DNA of 36,246 nt from an uncultured Acidobacteriota bacterium (GCA_902826795.1 CADEGD010000015.1:1-36246), one strand, 5' to 3'; shown: positions 17,275 through 25,317, numbered from the stretch's first letter. Notes: a model not told the origin generated them from the sequence alone. Translations and numbers: made by a program.

Positions 17275-17620
17275 CGACAGGCGAGGAGTAAAATGCAGGA
17301 AAACGTTATCCACATGCGATTTCGGGATGTAGCATCGGTAAACCTCTTGTTTGCAGCACTTGAGAATAGTTTTCCACTTTTCCGAACGGTTGGCTGTGAA
17401 AAGCCTGTGGAGGAAAGTGGAAAAGAATCGAGGGAAAAGGTTTTCCTCACATTGAAGGCCTTTTCCACAAACTTTCCACACAATACTGTGGACGAAAATG
17501 CCTAGGTTTTATAAGGGTTTGCCCTTGGTTTTGCACAAATCAACAGGACCTATTACTACTACTAGATCTAAATTCAGTTTTATTCTTGGTTAGTAATAGC
17601 AGAAGGCGATTCAGTTTTGT
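17275..17620. other. oriC: Origin of replication (oriC), dnaA-dnaN intergenic region
   Basis: No gene lies in this stretch. DnaA boxes: a perfect TTATCCACA at 17306-17314; TTTTCCACT at 17370-17378; TGTGGAGGA at about 17406; AGTGGAAAA (reverse) at 17416-17424; TTTTCCACA at 17461-17469; CTTTCCACA at 17472-17480; and TGTGGACGA (reverse) at 17487-17495. The last three lie close together just before a DnaA-trio run at 17550-17570, followed by an A+T-rich segment (AAATTCAGTTTTATTC). This is the order expected of a bacterial unwinding element: boxes, then trios, then unwinding region. Confidence 0.9.
17550..17570 (+). promoter_or_regulatory. DnaA-trio element of the origin unwinding region
   Basis: Seven triplets in phase: CTA TTA CTA CTA CTA GAT CTA. 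This is the top-strand form of the 3'-(G/A)A(T/A)-5' trios on which DnaA builds a single-strand filament in Bacillus subtilis; six of the seven fit the pattern (GAT does not). It lies about 55 nt after the last DnaA box and directly before A+T-rich DNA. Confidence 0.75.
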
Positions 17621-17638
17621 TCATTCCTGTTCATCTGG

Positions 17639-17670
17639 TTCTGTGGTTTCCGAAACTTTGAACCACAGAA
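17639..17670 (+). repeat. Perfect 10-bp hairpin in the dnaN leader
   Basis: TTCTGTGGTT (17639-17648) and AACCACAGAA (17661-17670) are exact reverse complements with a 12-nt loop. It begins the purine-rich dnaN leader. It has no T-run and could be an mRNA 5' structure. Confidence 0.6.
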
Positions 17671-17741
17671 TAAGAAGAAGCGGAGAAACAAGATCAGAGA
17701 AGAGAAGAGAAGAAAAGATAAAGAAGAAGTAGAAAACAGAA

Positions 17742-18935
17742 ATGGAATTCAGCATTAAGCAAAGCGTTTTGAAAGAAGAGTTGGGTTTTATCCAGGGCGT
17801 GGTCGAGCGGAAGACGACGATTCCGGTGCTTTCGAATATTTTGATCGAATCATTAGGTGAAGGATCGATCAGGATCGTCGGGACGGACCTCGACGTGACG
17901 ATCCGCTGCGATGCTGAAGCGGAAATCAAAAAGCCGGGAGCGATGTGCGTTCAGGCCCGCAAGCTTTTCGACATCGTTCGCAACCTGGGCGACGGCGATG
18001 TTCATTTCAAAAAGGAAGAGAACGAGTGGGTAGAGCTCAAGGCTGGCCGTGCGAAATTTCGCCTGGCGGGCGTGAACAAGGAACAGTATCCGGAAATACC
18101 GATGTTCAAGTCGGCACCGCTAAAGCTTGCCGCCGAGACCTTCAACTACTTTATCCAGAACACGGCTTTTGCGATCACTAACGAGACAAGCAGGTTTACG
18201 CTGAGCGGCGCGAAGTTTGTTATGGACGGCGATGTAGCTCGGATGGTTACGACTGACGGACATCGGCTTGCGTTCATCGAAAAGAAGCTCGACGCCGCTT
18301 CGGAAGCGAAGATGGATGCGCTGATACCGAAGAAGGCCCTGCTTGAGCTTGTGAAGATATCGCGTGATGGCGGCGACGTAGCTTTCGGCGAAGATCAAAA
18401 TCACATCTATTTCGAAACCGGCGGCCGGCTTTTGATCACACGAAAGCTGACCGGCAACTTCCCGAACTACGAAATGGTGATGCCGAAGGATAACGACAAG
18501 AAAGTTTCGTTCGACCTGGCGGATATGAAGTCAGCGGTCCGCCGCATCGCCCTGATGGCCGACGAACGCAACCGCTCGATCCGCGTTACGGTCCGCGAAG
18601 GTGAGGTCGAGGTGACGGCCCAATCAAGCGAAGAAGGCGAGGGTAACGAGGTCGTCCCGGCCGATTATTCGGGAACCGAAGAGATCACTCTCGGTTTCAA
18701 TCACCAATACCTGCAAGAGTTTTTGAACAACGTCGGAGCGTTGGAGAGCGCCGGAGCTGCGGCTGAGAACGAAGGCGAATCAGACGGCTCGAACGCCGCT
18801 ACCGCCCGTGCAAAAGATTCGAAGCCGACCCGCATCTCGTTCGAGTTCAAGGACGCGAACGCCGCTACGCAAATCCGCATCGACGGCGATACCGCATACG
18901 ATTACAAGTACATCGTGATGCCGTTGAGGATATGA
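17742..18935 (+). CDS. dnaN: DNA polymerase III sliding clamp (beta subunit)
   Basis: Ring-shaped processivity factor for DNA polymerase III. The 397-aa sequence shows the three clamp domains: N-terminal MEFSIKQSVLKEELGFIQGVVERKTTIPVLSNILIE, middle TSRFTLSGAKFVMDGDVARMVTTDGHRLA, and C-terminal ending YDYKYIVMPLRI. It is about 25-30 residues longer than usual, because a low-complexity Ala/Glu/Ser-rich stretch (about 335-370, ESAGAAAENEGESDGSNAAT) sits in a loop of the third domain. The ATG follows an almost pure purine leader, which provides several weak ribosome-binding options. It follows oriC, as in most bacteria. Confidence 0.98.
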   Translation: MEFSIKQSVLKEELGFIQGVVERKTTIPVLSNILIESLGEGSIRIVGTDLDVTIRCDAEAEIKKPGAMCVQARKLFDIVRNLGDGDVHFKKEENEWVELKAGRAKFRLAGVNKEQYPEIPMFKSAPLKLAAETFNYFIQNTAFAITNETSRFTLSGAKFVMDGDVARMVTTDGHRLAFIEKKLDAASEAKMDALIPKKALLELVKISRDGGDVAFGEDQNHIYFETGGRLLITRKLTGNFPNYEMVMPKDNDKKVSFDLADMKSAVRRIALMADERNRSIRVTVREGEVEVTAQSSEEGEGNEVVPADYSGTEEITLGFNHQYLQEFLNNVGALESAGAAAENEGESDGSNAATARAKDSKPTRISFEFKDANAATQIRIDGDTAYDYKYIVMPLRI

Positions 18936-18956
18936 TCGCTTGGTACTTTTCGATTA

Positions 18957-18988
18957 CGAACATATTATTCATATGAATAATATGTTCG
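18957..18988. promoter_or_regulatory. Perfect 32-bp palindrome between dnaN and dinD
   Basis: CGAACATATTATTCAT (18957-18972) is followed directly by its exact reverse complement (18973-18988), with no loop, then GTTTTTG-like sequence. It could be the dnaN terminator, although the stem is A+T-rich. The ends CGAACATA/TATGTTCG are the same half-sites as the Gram-positive-type LexA box CGAAC-N4-GTTCG, but set 22 bp apart, and the next gene is an SOS-type gene. Either role is possible. Confidence 0.6.
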
Positions 18989-19007
18989 TTTTTGATACAT
19001 CCTTCCG

Positions 19008-19855
19008 ATGTTTAAGAAAGAACAAATTACTGAACTTTTGAATAAGTTTGAAGGAGCGTCGCGTGAATTTTACGGGGCCGAATGCTGGAGCGCGAGAGAT
19101 CTTCGCTTGATACTCGGTTATTCAAGTTGGCAGTCTTTTCAGAGGGTTATCGATAGGGCAAAGGAGTCTTGTCGAGCCATTGGCGAAGACATTCAGAATC
19201 ACTTCGCGGATGTAGTTCGTGATGTCGAGCTCGGTAACGCAGCAGAGCGATCTGTTCAGGATATCGCCTTGACTAGATATGCATGTTATTTGATAGCTCA
19301 AAATGGGGATGCTTCAAAATCGTCCGAAATAGCCTTCGCTCAGACCTATTTTGCAGTTCAGACTCGCAAGCAAGAGATAATCGAGAAGCATCTTCTGGAC
19401 GTTGAGAATTGCTGCTCGGGAGAAGTTGTCGGCTTCTGAAAAGAAACTGTCCGGCGTGATTTACGAGCGCGGTGTAGATGATCGCGGTTTCGGACTTATC
19501 AGAAGTAAAGGTGATCAAGCACTGTTCGGCGGATTTTCGACCCAGCGACATGAAAAGAAAACTCGCAGTTCCAAAGGGACGTGCATTAGCTGATTTTCTT
19601 CCTACTTTAACCATCAAGGCAAAGGACTTCGCGACTGAACTAACGAGCCATAACGTAATCGAAAAGGACCTTCATGGTGAAGGTTTGATCTCACGAGAGC
19701 ATGTTGACAATAACCTTGCTGTACGTAAAATTCTCCACGAACGCGGTGTAAGGCCGGAATCTCTCCCTGCCGCGGAAGACGCAGCGAAGGTAAAACGAAA
19801 GCTGGAAAGCGATCAGAAGAAAATTCTTAAGGATACTAATCGAATCGGCGACTAG
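19008..19855 (+). pseudogene. dinD: DinD-like DNA-damage-inducible protein, broken by two frameshifts
   Basis: Three consecutive frames together make one DinD homologue. Frame one (19008-~19405) gives CWSARDLRLILGYSSWQSF...ALTRYACYLIAQNGDASKSSEIAFAQTYFAVQTRKQEII. Frame two (~19405-19548) gives AAREKLSASEKKLSGVIYERGVDDRGFGLIRSKGDQALFGGFSTQ. Frame three (~19550-19855) gives DMKRKLAVPKGRALADFLPTLTIKAKDFATE...HVDNNLAVRKILHERGV. Each joint needs only a one-base change, and the remaining sequence keeps family motifs, so loss is recent or the breaks are base errors. E. coli DinD is SOS-induced and inhibits RecA; some family members sit beside mobile elements. No evidence of programmed frameshifting (no slippery heptamer) was seen. 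Confidence 0.85.
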
Positions 19856-19880
19856 TGGAAAAAGACTAAACCTAAAATAC

Positions 19881-20861
19881 TTAATTCTTTTGTGCAAGCA
19901 TCAGCATCGCGCTCGTTTTGTATCGGAGGTCTGACCGCAGCTTGTCGAAGGCTGTGAAGCCGATCAGAACGGGCAAACTGTTAAAGGGATCGAACCATTT
20001 CGCCAACCGCGGCTTTGGTGACTTGCCGAAGTTGAAAAGGTGCTGATAGCTGTACATCCAGAAACTGTGACCCGTATGGTATTGCGTGTCGACTACAGTG
20101 AGGCCGTTATCTTCTACCAGCTTTCGAAGTGTTGCCGGGGAGAACACGTGCCAGTGACGCGGAATGTGGTAGCCGCCCCAGAACGTGGTCTTGAATTTAC
20201 GAGCGTCGAGGCTTTCGAAATTCGGCGTCTCGATGGCGAACACGCCGCCGGGCTTTAGCCAACCTGCTACTTTTCTCACAACCGAACCCGGATCGTCTAC
20301 GTGTTCGATCACGTGAAAGATGGTTGCTAGATCTATCGAGTTATCGGCGATCTCGGTGCAGTCTTCAACGCGACGATCGTAAGCTTTAAAGCCCTCCGCC
20401 GATAGCGACGCCGTGATGCGTTCGTCCAATTCCAGTCCGTACAGGTTTTCCCGATTGAGTCCGTGTCGCTCCATTGCACGAAGAAACCTGCCGTTGCCGC
20501 AGCCGATATCGACGAACGACTCGGGCAGCTTGTCGAGATTCTTGAGAATGCCCTTCATCTTTGCGGCGTCCATCATCTGCTTTCCCATGACGGCGACGGG
20601 GCTGATCTTTTCCTCGTAGTTATAGGAGTAATAGGTCGGCGGATAGATAACCTTCAAGGTGTCTACGGCGGGTCGCGGATCTAGGCGAACGTGGCTGCAC
20701 TGATCGCATTGAACGAAGAACCACTCGTTGCGGCAGGTGAGCAATTCGTAGTCATAGCCGCTCGCGAATTGTTGCGACGCTTCGCTTCCGCAGACGGGGC
20801 ACGCGGGAACGGCCTCGGTCGCGATCAATGGTTTATCCGCGAAGGCGGCGGGCATCTGCAT
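19881..20861 (-). CDS. SAM methyltransferase with N-terminal zinc ribbon
   Basis: 326-aa class I methyltransferase. The N-terminus carries two Cys pairs (CPVCGS at 21-26, CDQCSHVRLDPRP at 52-64) forming a zinc ribbon. The SAM fold follows: motif I FVDIGCGNGRFL (116-127), then LYGLELDERI, and the later 'ATIFHVIEHVDDPGSVVRKVAGWLKPGGVFAIETPN'. This architecture is common in gene clusters for surface polysaccharide and lipid modification and in C-methyltransferases acting on sugars. Its start lies 13 nt after the stop of the desaturase gene, so both belong to one operon. Substrate unknown. Confidence 0.87.
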   Translation of the reverse strand: MQMPAAFADKPLIATEAVPACPVCGSEASQQFASGYDYELLTCRNEWFFVQCDQCSHVRLDPRPAVDTLKVIYPPTYYSYNYEEKISPVAVMGKQMMDAAKMKGILKNLDKLPESFVDIGCGNGRFLRAMERHGLNRENLYGLELDERITASLSAEGFKAYDRRVEDCTEIADNSIDLATIFHVIEHVDDPGSVVRKVAGWLKPGGVFAIETPNFESLDARKFKTTFWGGYHIPRHWHVFSPATLRKLVEDNGLTVVDTQYHTGHSFWMYSYQHLFNFGKSPKPRLAKWFDPFNSLPVLIGFTAFDKLRSDLRYKTSAMLMLAQKN

Positions 20862-20874
20862 AGATCGCGATGAG

Positions 20875-21852
20875 TTAGATATCAGCAGGGTTTACGCGGC
20901 AGCCATCGATCGGCAAGCTAAGCCAATAACGAACCGCAAAGCCGAGGTAGCTCGTTCGCCATTCAAGGTCCGCGGCGGCGGGCATCGTGCGGATCTCTGC
21001 ATCGGCTTGCGGAAGATTGTAGTAGGGAATACTCGTCCAAAGATGATGAACGGTGTGAAAGTTCATATTCATCGGCGAGAACACGAGCCGCTCGACGGGA
21101 TTTGAGATGTATGTGATCAATCGATGTTCGTCGGCTTCGCGATCGGCCCCGATCACCGTGTGTTCCGCAAACGTCCGGAAGTTATCGCCAAGCAATACGA
21201 ACACGAAGAACGGCAAGTACCACAAAACCGGAACGGCCCACCAGCCGATAAAATACAAGCCAAGCGTCCATAAGATCGCCTGCCAGCCAACAAGGATCGC
21301 CAGATCACGAATGGTATAACCGGGAACGGCGATCTTTTCAACACCAGCCTGCGTATCTCGGCCGCGACGCAAGATCACGTTATAGATCGAGACGAAGACT
21401 TTTGCTCCTATGAAGTAGCTGATGAGCTCGAGCCCGTTCGACTTGTTTAGGCAGGAGTATTTGTATCTATCCGGGTCCTCTAAAGTTCCAAGCCGCTGGT
21501 GATGAGAAAGATGGTTGGCATTGTTGATGCGTGTTATAGCCCCGAAGCTTCCGACGATAAAAAGATCGTTGAAGAGATCGTTGGCCTGAACGCTGTTAAA
21601 GAGGCGACGGTGGAGCCCATCGTGCGCGATTATCATGAGCGCGTATGCACGGGTTCCGACGATCACGATGGCCAGGGCGACGGTCCACCACGCTGGAAAG
21701 ATCGCGACTCCTATCCAGGCTGCAACGATAACCGCCCAGCACAGAAGCGTGTCTCGCACTACTACGGCAGGGCGCAATTTTGACAACTCACGAACCCGCT
21801 GCGGATCGAGGAGATTTTTGCGGTACTTTTGATAGACCTGCGTCTCTGCCAT
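20875..21852 (-). CDS. Membrane fatty-acid-desaturase-family protein
   Basis: 325-aa membrane di-iron enzyme. The three histidine boxes are present: HDGLH (77-81), HLSHH (114-118) and HTVHH (266-270), with about four predicted membrane helices (for example CWAVIVAAWIGVAIF, VGWQAILWTLGLYFIGWW and LWYLPFFVFVLLG). Family members introduce double bonds or hydroxyl groups into acyl chains, carotenoids or sphingoid bases. Alternative roles within this fold, such as hydroxylase or ketolase, cannot be excluded. It is co-directional with the methyltransferase 13 nt downstream, suggesting a joint role in lipid or pigment modification. Confidence 0.88.
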   Translation of the reverse strand: MAETQVYQKYRKNLLDPQRVRELSKLRPAVVVRDTLLCWAVIVAAWIGVAIFPAWWTVALAIVIVGTRAYALMIIAHDGLHRRLFNSVQANDLFNDLFIVGSFGAITRINNANHLSHHQRLGTLEDPDRYKYSCLNKSNGLELISYFIGAKVFVSIYNVILRRGRDTQAGVEKIAVPGYTIRDLAILVGWQAILWTLGLYFIGWWAVPVLWYLPFFVFVLLGDNFRTFAEHTVIGADREADEHRLITYISNPVERLVFSPMNMNFHTVHHLWTSIPYYNLPQADAEIRTMPAAADLEWRTSYLGFAVRYWLSLPIDGCRVNPADI

Positions 21853-21882
21853 TAAGAGGTATATTCTATCAAACCTCTCTGA

Positions 21883-24144
21883 TTAGTAAACGAATTCGCC
21901 CTGTCGCAGCCCTTGTCCTTTTAATCCCAAGCGAAAACGAAATGTAAAATCTCCGCCGCGATGGTTGTAGCGAAGGCTGATCGGGTGAAGGCCGGCTTTG
22001 AGCGGGACGAGGACGCTGCGTTTTTTGTTTTCTGCGGTGCCGGCTTCATCGATCAGCTTCTGGCCGCCGATGACAAGAGTCGCGTCCCACGTGGATTCGA
22101 TCTGGAGTTCGTAGATGCCGTCGACGGGAATTTTGAGGTGTCCGTCGAACTGGACGCTAAAAGATTTCTTTAGATCGATACGCTGGGCGAACTGATTGAC
22201 GAGGATCGATTTGGTTTCGCCGGTTTGAGCGGGAGGATCTTGGGCGAAATCGCCGCTCGGTTCGACGAGGCTGAACCTAACTCCGTCACGCTGATCCTTT
22301 AGCCTGACAGGTTCAATCATTTTGCCGCGCATGAATGTAGCGGCGTAGACGGAACTTTTTCTACCTGATGGCAGAACAACGATCGTTTTTATAGTTACTT
22401 TCTCATCGCCGATCGGAAAGACCGAAATTTTCTGCGGTGCTTCCGGTGAGCTTTCGGTCGGCGTTGAGCCGTCTTTTGTGTAACGGACTTTCGCTACGGG
22501 AAACGGAGGGCGGACTTCGAATGCGTACGCCTCGGTTTCGTTCAGCAGAACCGCGCCGACGTCGATCGGTTCCGGGATCCGAAAATTGACGCCTTGTTTC
22601 TCAAGACGCGGCAAAGTCGCGAGCATCCGGTTGTAGAAATTGGGATAGCTGCGGCCTTCCTTTCTTGACCACAACGCTTCGCTTAGGGCGAGCATTCGCG
22701 GAAACGCCATGTATTCGAGATGCGAGCTGGTCTTTATATATTCGGTCCAGATATTCGCCTGGCCGCCGATCACATACTTTCCTTCTTCGGCATTAAGTTC
22801 GGGCGGAACCGGATCGAAGCTGTAGACCTTTTCAAGCGGAACGTAGCTCCCGATGTTGAGCGGCTCGTGTTCGGGGTCGCCCTGTCCGTAATCGAAATAG
22901 ACGAAGTCGTTAGGAGTCATGATCACATCGTGTTTTGCTTTCGCGGCTTCGATGCCGCCCTTCATTCCCCGCCAGCTCATTATGATAGCGTTCGGTGCGA
23001 CGCCGCCTTCGAGGATCTCATCCCAGCCGATGATCTTTTTGCCTTTTGAATTGATGAATTTTTCGATGCGGCGGATGAAATAGCTCTGGACCTCGTGCTC
23101 GTCTTTGAGGTTTTCTTTCTTCTTGAGTTCCTGGACGAACGCGGATTCCTTCCAATGATCTTTCAGCACCTCGTCGCCGCCGATGTGGATGTAGGGCGAA
23201 TCCGGGAAGAGCGAAATGGTTTCGTCGAGGACGTCTTCAAGAAACTTGAAGGTCACGTCGGTCGGGCAGAACGTTTCTTTGAAGATACCCCACGTCGTCT
23301 GAACCTTGTATTTGAAATCGGTCTTGCAGCCGAGCTCGGGATAGGCGGTGATCGCCGCCGATGCGTGACCGGGCAGCTCGATCTCGGGAATAACGGTGAT
23401 GTGCCGGGCCTTGGCGTAAGCGACAACATCCTTGATCTGCTCTTGCGTATAGAAACCGCCGTGCGGAATGCCGTCACCTTTGTACGGAGCGAAATTTCGC
23501 TCAAGCATCGTCTCGGGCCGCTTTGAGCCAACCTCGGTCAGCTTCGGATATTTCTTGATCTCGATCCGCCATCCCTGGTCGTCAGTCAGATGCCAGTGAA
23601 AGGTATTGAACTTGTACTGGGCCATCTGGTCGATGAACTTTTTAACGAAATCTACGGATTGAAAATGCCGCGAAACGTCCATGTGCATCCCGCGATACCC
23701 GAAGCGGGGCGAATCCGAGATTGAAGCGTAGGTAAGACCTCCAGTACCGGTGGCCGGGATAAGCTGCAAAAGGGTTTGGATCCCGTAGAAAAGTCCCGCT
23801 GGTCCACCGACGATACGGACTCCTTGCCCGTCGACTTGTAGTCTATACTCGCCGCTTGGAGAGCTTTCTCTCGTGGTTTCGAAACGGACCGAACGAGTGG
23901 AAGTTCGGCGAGCGATCTTTAGCTTAAAGCCGTACATCTGCTGCAGCCGGCCGTTGAGAATGTTTGCAGCGGCACGTTCTTCAGGCTTCGCGGCAACGAT
24001 CGCAACTGTCCGGTCGAACAAGAATGAGCCGGAACCAAACTCGACAGAAGCAGGTTGTGGAATAACGTTCATCTCGACCGGTTGAGCAACGGAGAACGCA
24101 GATAAAAATAGCGAAACTGCGACGGCTGCGAAAAGACGTTTCAT
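21883..24144 (-). CDS. Secreted beta-N-acetylhexosaminidase (GH20) with C-terminal PA14-like domain
   Basis: 753-aa exported glycosidase that removes terminal GlcNAc/GalNAc from chitin fragments, glycans or peptidoglycan pieces. It has a signal peptide (residues 1-20, ...SAFSVAQ) and an N-terminal GH20b domain (NVIPQPASVEFG...). The GH20 barrel includes FGYRGMHMDVSRHF, FNTFHWHLTDDQGWRIEI, PEIELPGHASAAI and the catalytic Asp-Glu pair HIGGDEV at about residues 322-328. Substrate-assisted catalysis by the neighbouring acetamido group is the family mechanism. The C-terminal ~140 residues (SVQFDGHLKIPVDGIYELQIESTWDATLVIGGQKLID) look like a PA14-type carbohydrate-binding domain. Confidence 0.95.
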   Translation of the reverse strand: MKRLFAAVAVSLFLSAFSVAQPVEMNVIPQPASVEFGSGSFLFDRTVAIVAAKPEERAAANILNGRLQQMYGFKLKIARRTSTRSVRFETTRESSPSGEYRLQVDGQGVRIVGGPAGLFYGIQTLLQLIPATGTGGLTYASISDSPRFGYRGMHMDVSRHFQSVDFVKKFIDQMAQYKFNTFHWHLTDDQGWRIEIKKYPKLTEVGSKRPETMLERNFAPYKGDGIPHGGFYTQEQIKDVVAYAKARHITVIPEIELPGHASAAITAYPELGCKTDFKYKVQTTWGIFKETFCPTDVTFKFLEDVLDETISLFPDSPYIHIGGDEVLKDHWKESAFVQELKKKENLKDEHEVQSYFIRRIEKFINSKGKKIIGWDEILEGGVAPNAIIMSWRGMKGGIEAAKAKHDVIMTPNDFVYFDYGQGDPEHEPLNIGSYVPLEKVYSFDPVPPELNAEEGKYVIGGQANIWTEYIKTSSHLEYMAFPRMLALSEALWSRKEGRSYPNFYNRMLATLPRLEKQGVNFRIPEPIDVGAVLLNETEAYAFEVRPPFPVAKVRYTKDGSTPTESSPEAPQKISVFPIGDEKVTIKTIVVLPSGRKSSVYAATFMRGKMIEPVRLKDQRDGVRFSLVEPSGDFAQDPPAQTGETKSILVNQFAQRIDLKKSFSVQFDGHLKIPVDGIYELQIESTWDATLVIGGQKLIDEAGTAENKKRSVLVPLKAGLHPISLRYNHRGGDFTFRFRLGLKGQGLRQGEFVY

Positions 24145-24211
24145 ATTTAGAGCGGAACCCCGGCAGTAACGAGGGTGTCAGATGACGCTATTATTCCACA
24201 CAAAGAGACAC

Positions 24212-24240
24212 ACTCCCTACCGGTCGTGTTTCCGCCTTTG
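24212..24240. repeat. 29-bp dispersed repeat, copy 1
   Basis: The segment starts ACTCCCTACCGGTCGTGTTT. It matches 26142-26170 in the same orientation at 25 of 29 positions. It lies between rluD and the GH20 gene, in non-coding DNA. Confidence 0.65.
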
Positions 24241-24247
24241 GATGTGA

Positions 24248-25222
24248 TCAGCTTAAATGATCTAACAAAGACTTGAGTTCCGGCGGCGGTTCGCAATTGA
24301 GAGAGATTCGCTCGCCGGTATGTGGATGGGTGAAGGCGAGGCGTTCGGCGTGGAGGAAGAAGCGATCGAGCTTTTCGACAGAGCGTTTGATCTCGGGGTC
24401 GTTGATCGTATTGTCGCGGCCTTCGTTGTATGTGGCATCGCCTACGACGGGATAATTGATCGACGCAAGGTGGACGCGGATCTGGTGCGTGCGGCCGGTC
24501 TTGATATCGACCTCGACGAGCGCGAATTTTTCGAATCTTTTTCGAACTTTCCAAAGGCTGAGAGCGTGTCGGCCGTTGGCGGCAACGGTCATCTTTGTAC
24601 GATGCCAACGGTCGCGGGCGATCGGACGATCGATGGTGCCTTTGTTTTCCCGCGGGACACCGTGGACGAGAGCGACGTAAGTTTTTTCTACGGTGCGGTC
24701 GCGGAATTGTTCGGCGAGTGCTTCGTGGGTTTGTTCGTCTTTGGCGACGAGGATGAGTCCGGACGTGTCTTTATCTAGGCGGTGAACCAAGCCAATTTGG
24801 GATTTCAGATTTTCGATTTCGGATTGCCTATCTCCCGCAATTCCCGAATCTGAACTCCCAAATCCGAAATAAAAAGCCAAAGCATTTGCCAAAGTGCCAT
24901 TCGAAATACCGGCTCCGGGATGGACGACCATGCCAGCAGGTTTGTTGATGACAGCGAGGTATTCGTCTTCGAAAACGATGTCGAGCGGGATGTTTTCTGG
25001 CTCGAATCTTTCTGCGGGAGTTTCCGTTAGGTCGATGTCGATCTCGTCGCCCGTTCGAAGTTTGTACGACGGCTTTGCCTCTTTGCCGTTGACGAGCACG
25101 TCGCCGTTCTCGATCTGTTTTTGAAGACGGGCACGCGACCAGCCCTCGATCTTTTCGGCAAGAAACGAATCCAACCGTTTTCCGACGTCATCTGGAGTGG
25201 GTTGGGTATCGGTGGCATTCAT
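24248..25222 (-). CDS. rluD: 23S rRNA pseudouridine synthase, RluD/RluC type
   Basis: Converts uridines in 23S rRNA to pseudouridine. The 324-aa protein has an N-terminal S4 RNA-binding domain (about 12-75, KRLDSFLAEKIEGWSRARLQ..I..GDVLVNG). The catalytic domain includes VINKPAGMVVHPGAG and the active-site motif VHRLDKDTSGLILVAK (catalytic Asp150), then GRTHQIRVHLASI and FFLHAERLAFTHP. Between the two blocks, residues about 119-143 (FGSSDSGIAGDRQSEIENLK) are extra and are encoded by a palindromic repeat. RluD versus a paralogous RluA-family enzyme cannot be fully separated without alignment. The start codon lies inside a larger intergenic palindrome. Confidence 0.9.
   Translation of the reverse strand: MNATDTQPTPDDVGKRLDSFLAEKIEGWSRARLQKQIENGDVLVNGKEAKPSYKLRTGDEIDIDLTETPAERFEPENIPLDIVFEDEYLAVINKPAGMVVHPGAGISNGTLANALAFYFGFGSSDSGIAGDRQSEIENLKSQIGLVHRLDKDTSGLILVAKDEQTHEALAEQFRDRTVEKTYVALVHGVPRENKGTIDRPIARDRWHRTKMTVAANGRHALSLWKVRKRFEKFALVEVDIKTGRTHQIRVHLASINYPVVGDATYNEGRDNTINDPEIKRSVEKLDRFFLHAERLAFTHPHTGERISLNCEPPPELKSLLDHLS
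24795..24870. repeat. Palindromic repeat inserted in frame within rluD
   Basis: ATTTGGGATTTCAGATT (24795-24811) and AATCTGAACTCCCAAAT (24847-24863) are reverse complements at 16 of 17 positions. ATTTCGGATT (24816-24825) and AATCCGAAAT (24861-24870) form a second, exact pair. The whole element is read through as residues of about 118-143 of RluD without breaking the frame. Confidence 0.75.
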
Positions 25223-25307
25223 TTTCTTCAGTGGGTAGTGACAAAGTTGATAGTGAATAGTTTTTCACTAATCACTTGTCACTATCCACTATCCACTGAA
25301 GAAAATG
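25220..25307. repeat. 88-nt palindromic element between lgt and rluD
   Basis: CATTTTCTTCAGTGG (25220-25234) and CCACTGAAGAAAATG (25293-25307) are exact 15-bp reverse complements. The interior also pairs in part (AGTGACAA with TTGTCACT, and ATAGTGAA with TTCACTA-type sequence). The outer end includes the ATG of rluD (25220-25222). The outer arms could form a hairpin that hides or exposes the rluD start codon. Confidence 0.8.
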
Positions 25308-25317
25308 AAACGGAATG

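Noticed and set aside
19437..19439. In-frame TGA of dinD as a possible selenocysteine codon, given selC in the window
   Set aside because: The sequence after TGA in that frame is not DinD; the homology resumes in another frame, so it is a frameshift.
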